The position numbers and the translations under genes are program-made. Shown here in pieces: positions 15,069-20,104 of a stretch of 20,104 nt of DNA. The stretch covers positions 1 to 20,104 of the IMG/VR virus record IMGVR_UViG_3300035698_002212. One strand, given 5' to 3'. Each line of letters begins with the position of its first letter. The stretch's first letter is position 1. The notes under the pieces were generated by a model that did no database searches, was not told the origin of the DNA, and saw only the letters and a list, made by a program, of their open reading frames with translations. The stretch comes from a virus.

Positions 15069-15223
15069 ACCTTTTTCGGCATTACAGGTCTTTTATCCTT
15101 CTCTTTCTTTTCAGTATGTTCAGGTAGTTTGGAAATACTTATAGTTTTTTTTGCAAACTCTTTAGCTAAACTTGGCTTAATAGCCATCATAAACTTAGCT
15201 TGAGCTTTTGATAAAAATGTCAT
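15065..15223 (-). CDS. 52-residue basic phage protein (SKAQAKFM type)
   Basis: The frame runs from ATG at 15223 to TGA at 15065, encoding 52 residues. The start LSKAQAKFMMAIKPSLAKEF followed by ISKLPEHTEK matches a small-protein pattern found in many tailed phages (K-AQ--FM----P--AKEFA then LPEH). The C-terminus is Lys-rich (KKEKDKRPVMPKK). It starts 3 bases after the portal stop codon and is the only gene in the 250-base gap between portal and scaffold. It is below common length cut-offs, so it is easily missed. The role is unknown; a small DNA- or capsid-associated protein would fit the charge and position. Confidence 0.75.
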   Translation of the reverse strand: MTFLSKAQAKFMMAIKPSLAKEFAKKTISISKLPEHTEKKEKDKRPVMPKKV

Positions 15224-15226
15224 AAA

Positions 15227-17212
15227 TTAGCTGTTAGGTTGTTGATTTTCATTAAGCGCAGCTTTTCCAGCTTCTTCAGCAACATTTCTAGCTACTTCTT
15301 CTTTTACCTTACTATCGTTATAAGCAGCGATTGCCTCTGGGTGAAGCTCTAGACCAGCCTGTTTAGCTAACTGGGCCTGTCCCTCTGGTGGTAAATCTTT
15401 AAAGCTAATTGATTTTGACGGTTCATTTCCACCGCTTTGAGCTTCTTGTCTTGATTTGATTACTTGCTGAACACGCTCATCACCGGTAAATAATACTTCT
15501 GGTGCGTTAGCTTCAAGCCAAACGTTAGCGGCTGTTTCTTCCGGGTTAGGATAATCAAGCGCCTTATATAAATCTATTAAAGCCATTCTATTACCACCAG
15601 CCAATTCAATAGCTTGATTAGCTAGGGTTGTGCTGTCTTTAGGTAATAATGATCCTTCCTTAACGCTGACTCTTACTTTAGGCTTGCCCGGTTTTAAATA
15701 TCTTTCATCATAAACGTAATACATCTGAACGAACCAATTATAAACTCCGTCAGCCATCTGTTCTAAGTATTCGCTAAAACCACCGCCAATTCTGTCGGTG
15801 TCTAATACTCTATTCTGTAGTTTACCTCGAACTGTCTTTTCACTTGATAGCCCGGCCGAAGATGATCCACTAACGCCAAAAACGTCTCTCATTCGCACTC
15901 TAGTGTCTATTAGCTGGTTATATATCTCCGCAGGTAGTGACGGTGCGCTCATACGGCCCACAGCGTCTTGTACTGAACCAGTAGGAACGGTTACTACCCC
16001 ACCTCTTCGTAATGCTTCGGTAACTTGACTCGCTTGCTGTTGAGTAAGGCCTGATCGCTCTAATGAGACAACCATTCCGTTATTCATACTATCAGCGTTC
16101 TTGTCTATCTGGTTGACTCGTTTATTTACTAAATCTTGACTAGATAAATTCTGACCGATCAATGAAGTTTCATCTACTGGCTGCTTACCTAGATTAAATA
16201 CTGATAATAATACAAAAGGGATTCCCGGTACTGCTATGTGGTTAACTCCCTCTTGTTTATCCATCAAAGGCGTACCATCCTCATTTAGTTGTTGTTCGCC
16301 TTGATCAGTATATTGAGCTTCTACTTCTTTATCGTAATTCCAATGCGGATTCTTTCTTTTTAAAAGTACCTGTTTACTTGCTAGTGTCCAGCATAAATAC
16401 TCGGCGGTCCACCATTCAATAAACTGGATGTCTGTGCCTAATGCCTTTTTGTTATCATTATCTAAAACCATTTTTTTAATCAGTTCAACAGCTCCGGATT
16501 CTCCACCAGTTACTTCAATAGCGTTAATAATCTCATCAGCGGAAAGCTTACGATATTCACCTATGAATTTACCATGATAGCCATCCTCATCAACAGTAGA
16601 GTCTGGATCAAGTATAAGCTTCTTAGGTCTGATAACTTTAGCTGTAGGTATGTCTTTATCTAAATTCCAACCTATCTTCATAGCGCCTAATAGATAAATA
16701 GCCCAGTGTCTGGCCGCTTTTTTCATCTTAAGGCGTAAAACTATCTCATCAGCTACTTCAGCTAATTCTTTCTGTAGGTTAGTAGCGAATAATAAATTTT
16801 CAGGAGTTTGTTTTTCAGCCCTAGATAACATTACCATCGGATCAGGATTTCGTCTGGTTACCTGTGGAAGATAAGTTTCTAGAGATTCAAAAATAACATT
16901 GTCCATCAATTGGCGTGTTCCTTTTGCGCCAGTGGAAAATGTCCTATTAGCTCTAGGTTGATTAAATTGTTCTCCTTTCCAATAGTTCTCGTTCTCTTCG
17001 CATTGTTCTATCCATGTACTATAAACTTCCGATTCTTTCCAGTTTTTCTCCCATTTTTCTGTAAGTTTAAGTAATTCATCATTATCCATGCTTAACTTAA
17101 GCTCTGGGAATTTATCAGAAACTACACCTTCTTCTGTTTCCTCGTCGGCTCCACGCCCACCAGTCTTATTGGTTTTATTACCTAGAGAATAAAATGCATC
17201 GAGTATACCCAT
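15227..17212 (-). CDS. Portal protein
   Basis: I place the start at the ATG at 17212 (MGILDAFYSLGNKTN), giving 661 residues; an earlier ATG at 17308 would add 32 residues and overlap the terminase gene. An N-terminal acidic/helical region is followed by WIEQCEENENYWKGEQFNQP, typical of portal clip/wing starts, then AARHWAIYLLGAMKIGWNLD and PKKLILDPDSTVDEDGYHGK. Near 480-540 the motif RDVFGVSGSSSAGLSSEKTV leads into the long helix EYLEQMADGVYNWFVQMYYV, as in portal stems and crowns of P22/SU10-like phages. The dodecameric portal occupies one capsid vertex, docks the terminase and later the adaptor. It follows the terminase gene, the common order. The C-terminus is Gln/Ala/Glu-rich and probably helical. 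Confidence 0.85.
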   Translation of the reverse strand: MGILDAFYSLGNKTNKTGGRGADEETEEGVVSDKFPELKLSMDNDELLKLTEKWEKNWKESEVYSTWIEQCEENENYWKGEQFNQPRANRTFSTGAKGTRQLMDNVIFESLETYLPQVTRRNPDPMVMLSRAEKQTPENLLFATNLQKELAEVADEIVLRLKMKKAARHWAIYLLGAMKIGWNLDKDIPTAKVIRPKKLILDPDSTVDEDGYHGKFIGEYRKLSADEIINAIEVTGGESGAVELIKKMVLDNDNKKALGTDIQFIEWWTAEYLCWTLASKQVLLKRKNPHWNYDKEVEAQYTDQGEQQLNEDGTPLMDKQEGVNHIAVPGIPFVLLSVFNLGKQPVDETSLIGQNLSSQDLVNKRVNQIDKNADSMNNGMVVSLERSGLTQQQASQVTEALRRGGVVTVPTGSVQDAVGRMSAPSLPAEIYNQLIDTRVRMRDVFGVSGSSSAGLSSEKTVRGKLQNRVLDTDRIGGGFSEYLEQMADGVYNWFVQMYYVYDERYLKPGKPKVRVSVKEGSLLPKDSTTLANQAIELAGGNRMALIDLYKALDYPNPEETAANVWLEANAPEVLFTGDERVQQVIKSRQEAQSGGNEPSKSISFKDLPPEGQAQLAKQAGLELHPEAIAAYNDSKVKEEVARNVAEEAGKAALNENQQPNS

Positions 17213-17261
17213 AGATTTATTATAACACTTTTTTAATAAAGTAAATAGTATTTTGTTAATA

Positions 17262-18998
17262 CTAACGGTTGCGCCAATCTCCGTCATCTTCGTAAGCCCA
17301 CCATTCATCTTCTACCGGGCCTTTATTTCCAAACATTTGATCAGGGTTCATATCAACTGTCAGATCAGGATTAAGAACATAACTATTTGGTTCAGCTTCA
17401 TCGTTTAATCCAACTATACCACCAACTCCACCAAACCTAGTTATACCAACACGCCAGTAAACTGTAGCATGTACCCAGTCATCACGATCGTTTCTAAGCC
17501 ACCTATACTCAGGTACTCCAAGGGTATTTTCCTCTGTCACCCTATAAATATGGCTCCAATGCATCCAGTATTCATGCCATTGCTCCCTAGTTCCCCTAAA
17601 TAGCTTCATTCGCTTATCCCTGTATTCATCGACAACTAGCTGGATCATTCGGTTGCGATCAACTATGACATTTCCGTTTTCATCCTTTTCACCCCATCGA
17701 ATAAGGCTCATTGTCTTACGATCCCTAGCGTAATGGCAGAGAAAGACCCGACCGGGGTATGCCTTCCTTAATTTTCTGGCCCCAATAATATCACCACCCT
17801 GATCTATAATCATTATACTATTTGGGAACTCTTTTAGGAAATACTCAAGCGTCTGGTTCAGAGCCAGCTTGTTTACTTCGTCTGGCATGTAGTCAGTCAC
17901 TTCGCCATAGCCTAGCAATCCTTGCTTATTGCCATAAACGTACCGCAATTTTATACCCGTATCAACGCCAATAATCATCCTACCTTTATGCAAATTCTGT
18001 TCTGTAGTAACCGATCCTTTAATCATTTCTTCAGTAACGGTGCTATCACCACCGGCGTAAGCTAATCCGAGGACCTTATTATAGAAATAGTCCATTGTCT
18101 GCTTGCCGTCTAATATCTCGAGATATTTATCAATAATATCAGCAGCGCTCACCCAAGGGGCCATCAATAAGCTAATATGGTAGCCACTCCACTTTGCTCC
18201 CTCAGTTCCTTTTTTGGCACGCCATTCACCAATGCGTCTGTCTGAATTGCTTAACTCGCCACGACATATTTTACAAATGAACTTCCTTTTCTCCATGTCA
18301 ATACTCATTTTCTTTTCATCTTCTATATTCCAAGTCAGTATTTGTTTTTTGCTACAATGCGGACAAGTAATAAACCACTCTTTTTGATCGCTCAACTTCC
18401 ATTCAATATCAACACCTCTATTCGGTATGCTCGGATGACTAAAAACGTGAGTCTGTTTAAACTTAGAATGTTGCAAACGAGCCTGATAATCAGCTACAAC
18501 GTCTTGCTTTGATGAGTCCTTTTCATCATGAACCAACCTATCGGCGGTAACCATGATCGCAGCTTTCTTGCTCCAAGTACCTCGAAAGTAGATCATACTT
18601 AGGCCAACTTGCTTTTGTTCTATTCTATCCTTGTCAGTACAAAGGTTTTCTATATGGGGATTATTAGCTATCAACCTGTTAACCTTACCGCCAACAAAAA
18701 TAGAGACGTCTGCGTCAGTAGGCAAGGTATAAATAATATCCATGCACTGAGTTTCAGCGTCTCTTATATTTTTCAAAATCTCTAGGGTACTAAGGCCAAT
18801 TTGAGCGGCTTTAGTAACAACTAAGTTATCACTCTGGTCATTGTAAATGTCCATTAAAAATTGGTGACTAAGCCATTCAATAGGCTCACCTTTTTCGTTC
18901 TTTATTTGATGGTAGTCTACCCAAGCCACTGCGTCTTGATAAGCTAACGTTTTCAGCTCTAAACTTCCATCAGTCTTTGGTATTGCCGGTTTGTTCAT
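17262..18998 (-). CDS. Terminase large subunit, GpA-like
   Basis: The protein has 578 residues. The ATPase half has a deviant Walker A, KAAQIGLST (63-71), and a Walker B-like IMVTADRLVHDE (148-159), as in lambda GpA-type terminases. A zinc-binding pair CPHC (212-215) and CKIC (242-245) lies between, also typical of this group. The nuclease half has IIGVDTG with D346, IIDQGGD with D399/D403, and NDRDDWVHA with D504-D507, the acidic residues expected of an RNase H-like headful or cos nuclease. It cuts concatemers and drives DNA into the prohead through the portal. It overlaps the previous small gene by 29 bases. No small terminase subunit is certain in the window. Confidence 0.9.
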   Translation of the reverse strand: MNKPAIPKTDGSLELKTLAYQDAVAWVDYHQIKNEKGEPIEWLSHQFLMDIYNDQSDNLVVTKAAQIGLSTLEILKNIRDAETQCMDIIYTLPTDADVSIFVGGKVNRLIANNPHIENLCTDKDRIEQKQVGLSMIYFRGTWSKKAAIMVTADRLVHDEKDSSKQDVVADYQARLQHSKFKQTHVFSHPSIPNRGVDIEWKLSDQKEWFITCPHCSKKQILTWNIEDEKKMSIDMEKRKFICKICRGELSNSDRRIGEWRAKKGTEGAKWSGYHISLLMAPWVSAADIIDKYLEILDGKQTMDYFYNKVLGLAYAGGDSTVTEEMIKGSVTTEQNLHKGRMIIGVDTGIKLRYVYGNKQGLLGYGEVTDYMPDEVNKLALNQTLEYFLKEFPNSIMIIDQGGDIIGARKLRKAYPGRVFLCHYARDRKTMSLIRWGEKDENGNVIVDRNRMIQLVVDEYRDKRMKLFRGTREQWHEYWMHWSHIYRVTEENTLGVPEYRWLRNDRDDWVHATVYWRVGITRFGGVGGIVGLNDEAEPNSYVLNPDLTVDMNPDQMFGNKGPVEDEWWAYEDDGDWRNR

Positions 18999-19164
18999 GT
19001 AATTTTTGATCGCCTAATACTTCCTTTATAATCTCACCGTCAGACCAGATTGTCCTTATCTGACCACAGATAGGGCAACCAACTCTAGCTCCAAACTCAT
19101 CTCTAAAAGAACCTCTACCCCTGTTAACTTGCTCTATCAAAACGAACTGACATTGTATAGTCAT
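18970..19164 (-). CDS. Small Cys-containing protein upstream of terminase
   Basis: The protein has 64 residues with C5 and a CPIC knuckle at C30/C33 (ARVGCPICGQIRTIWSDGEI), which reads as half of a zinc ribbon; the second pair would need C5 or a partner chain. The start MTIQCQFVLIEQVNRGRG is basic and hydrophobic. It overlaps the terminase start by 29 bases and starts 4 bases after the preceding stop, so translation is likely coupled. A DNA-binding or packaging accessory role, or a diverged small terminase, is possible but unsupported by motif. Confidence 0.55.
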   Translation of the reverse strand: MTIQCQFVLIEQVNRGRGSFRDEFGARVGCPICGQIRTIWSDGEIIKEVLGDQKLHEQTGNTKD

Positions 19165-19168
19165 AAAT

Positions 19169-19627
19169 TTATCTTAATGTTTTAGAAAACTTACGAAGTA
19201 GGTGCATCGCTACTGTATAGCTAGTCATATTGCCGTAGAGCGGACTGGACAGGCTCATAGCGTATATGTGCATATACCTGTGCCTTTGGTTGCGGTCTTT
19301 CACTCTTTCGCATACAACGTCGTATTGTACAGCATAAGCCCTAGCCTCTTGATCGAGCCTAAATTCTGGGTCTCTCAAAAACTTACCCCACCACAGCGCA
19401 GCTCCCTTTTTGTTATGATGCTGCTGCTCCATGTGTAGCTTTTCATGTTCAATCATTTCTTCAGGGATGTCTATACCGGTTGGATTGTAAATAGTATCGC
19501 CGAAAGTAAAGCAAGCATTAGGGTCTTTGATCCCGAACGTATTGCAAACTGATTTGTAAATCGGTGGCTTTTTTATTAAAATCTTAACTCCCTCTAGATA
19601 GCTTAGGTCTGGTTCGTTTTTAGACAT
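19169..19627 (-). CDS. Putative HExxH zinc metallopeptidase-like protein
   Basis: I choose the ATG at 19627 (MSKNEPDLSY), giving 152 residues; an earlier ATG at 19669 would overlap the preceding gene by 17 bases. Residues 61-65 are HEKLH, a perfect HExxH zinc site on a predicted helix (PEEMIEHEKLHMEQQH). About 29 residues later comes RLDQEARAYAVQYD, where E94 could be the third ligand, as in small phage and bacterial metallopeptidase families. The strands before it (CFTFGDTIYNPTGID) fit the usual beta-hairpin that precedes the helix. No signal peptide is seen. It is encoded just before the packaging genes. A protease acting in head maturation or on a host protein is possible; catalysis is unproven. 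Confidence 0.6.
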   Translation of the reverse strand: MSKNEPDLSYLEGVKILIKKPPIYKSVCNTFGIKDPNACFTFGDTIYNPTGIDIPEEMIEHEKLHMEQQHHNKKGAALWWGKFLRDPEFRLDQEARAYAVQYDVVCERVKDRNQRHRYMHIYAMSLSSPLYGNMTSYTVAMHLLRKFSKTLR

Positions 19628-19652
19628 AAAATTACAGAATTTAATTAATAAA

Positions 19653-19880
19653 CTATTTGTCGTTCTCATTTAAAACCATCAATCTTCTACTGTGATACAA
19701 ACCCGCTATAAATCCACTTTTATAGTCCTTACTTAAATTACTATCATCATCAAGAAGTTTTTTATGATTCTCAATTTCTTGCTGAAAAATATAAGCTATC
19801 TCTTCCTGTTTTTGATTAAGACTCATCTTTGGCTTAATTATTACTCTATCTCCACTTGGTCTTTCTAATCCACTACCCAT
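19653..19880 (-). CDS. Small helical protein of unknown function
   Basis: The protein has 75 residues: a short basic start (MGSGLERPSGDRVIIKPK), then charged helices (QKQEEIAYIFQQEIENHKKL, SKDYKSGFIAGLYHSRRLMV). No cysteines, membrane span or known motif is seen. It starts 26 bases after the structured intergenic element and is the first complete gene of the block before terminase. The start context CAAATCTATGGG resembles that of the portal gene (ATAAATCTATGGG). The function is unknown; a small terminase subunit would often sit near here, but I see no helix-turn-helix to support that. Confidence 0.6.
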   Translation of the reverse strand: MGSGLERPSGDRVIIKPKMSLNQKQEEIAYIFQQEIENHKKLLDDDSNLSKDYKSGFIAGLYHSRRLMVLNENDK

Positions 19881-19906
19881 AGATTTGTTATTAGTAATTA
19901 ATTACC

Positions 19907-20006
19907 TCTACTCTTAACGGGATCAGGTACGGGCCTAATTGTATCCAATCCGTTAAAAGCGGAACCATGCTTATGATTACGTTCTCAGCTTTACGCTAAG
20001 AGTAGA
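19907..20006 (-). ncRNA. Possible structured RNA element upstream of the packaging block
   Basis: The arms 19907-19919 and 19994-20006 form a 13-bp stem with one G-U on the minus strand (A-C on the other). Between them are candidate hairpins at 19963-19978 (AATCAT-AAGC-ATGGTT), 19938-19949 (ATTG-GATA-CAAT) and 19925-19936, giving a cloverleaf-like four-way junction. A competing hairpin at 19984-20000 would open the long stem. The G-U pairs point to a minus-strand RNA. It could be a leader riboregulator, a stand-alone RNA, or a packaging signal. It is not a tRNA: no T-loop consensus is present. Confidence 0.35.
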
Positions 20007-20011
20007 AATAA

Positions 20012-20104
20012 CTAATCTAATTTTTTACTCTCTTCCTCTATTCTCTTTTTTCTAGCTGCATTGAATATAGCAAGCCCGGCTTTTTCATCCTCACTAATAT
20101 CTTC
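20012..20104 (-). CDS. C-terminal fragment of an unknown protein (5' end beyond right edge)
   Basis: The minus-strand frame is open from the right edge to TAG at 20012, with 30 residues visible (EDISEDEKAGLAIFNAARKK then RIEEESKKLD). This is a charged helical C-terminus. It ends 5 bases before the structured element. Too little is visible to name a family; its position before packaging genes would allow a small terminase or regulator. Confidence 0.5.
   Translation of the reverse strand, partial: EDISEDEKAGLAIFNAARKKRIEEESKKLD

Noticed and set aside
17216-17260. TATAAT before the portal start as a promoter
   Set aside because: No acceptable -35 lies 15-19 bases upstream and the motif ends only about 7 bases before the ATG, leaving almost no leader.
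19925-19990. tRNA-Lys(UUU)-like loop CTTTTAA with a CCG/CGG stem at 19950-19962 on the minus strand
   Set aside because: There is no T-loop consensus (TTCRANY), no proper 7-bp acceptor or D-arm, and the anticodon-like stem has a mismatch. A tRNA is not supported.
1-20104. CRISPR array, insertion sequence, integrase or attachment site
   Set aside because: No regular direct repeats with spacers, no transposase motifs and no recombinase were seen on either strand.
1-20104. Alternative genetic code with a reassigned stop
   Set aside because: TAA, TAG and TGA all end well-supported genes (for example TAG at 17262, TGA at 15065, TAA at 15227), and long genes need no read-through.

Overview
This window is a block of structural and packaging genes from a tailed double-stranded DNA phage or prophage. 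Every supported gene lies on the minus strand, so transcription runs from the right end to the left end. The base composition is AT-rich by eye and genes are tightly packed, with many 1-5 base gaps and several 4-base ATGA stop/start overlaps. No stretch of more than about 150 bases lacks a gene. Almost no start codon has a recognisable Shine-Dalgarno sequence; upstream bases are A/T-rich instead. This hints at a host that starts translation without strong SD pairing (Bacteroidota are the classic case), but the host cannot be fixed from this window.

Right end to left end. (1) 19169-20104: the tail of an unknown gene, a 100-base intergenic element with strong folding potential, and small early-packaging-region genes, including a protein with an HExxH zinc-peptidase motif. 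(2) 14180-19164: a Cys-containing small protein, the large terminase (GpA type), the portal protein, a 52-residue small protein missed by length cut-offs, and a scaffold-like acidic protein behind a possible sigma70-type promoter. (3) 10631-14119: the major capsid protein, a right-handed beta-helix protein, a beta-rich probable head decoration protein, and a 178-residue protein of unknown role; the spacers here hold stem-loops. A terminator-like hairpin at 10547-10590 closes this head block.

(4) 6535-10527: a fibre/accessory cassette: two charged coiled-coil proteins bracket a pair of genes sharing a triplicated ~38-residue module, one a tail fibre with a LamG-like C-terminus. Small beta proteins and a one-TM protein follow. 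(5) 1-6538: the short-tail and ejection block: a putative nozzle protein, a C1q-like protein with an HxHNG motif, a head-tail adaptor, a LysM-bearing internal protein, and a large protein with an N-terminal lytic transglycosylase domain that runs off the left edge.

Together these form an ordered assembly line: packaging motor, portal, scaffold, capsid, decoration, fibres, tail nozzle, adaptor, and ejected wall-degrading proteins. No tail tube, sheath, or tape-measure gene is seen, which with the adaptor/nozzle/ejection set suggests a podovirus-like short tail. No integrase, replication gene, tRNA or CRISPR array is seen. Family assignments come from reading motifs by eye and were not tested by database search.
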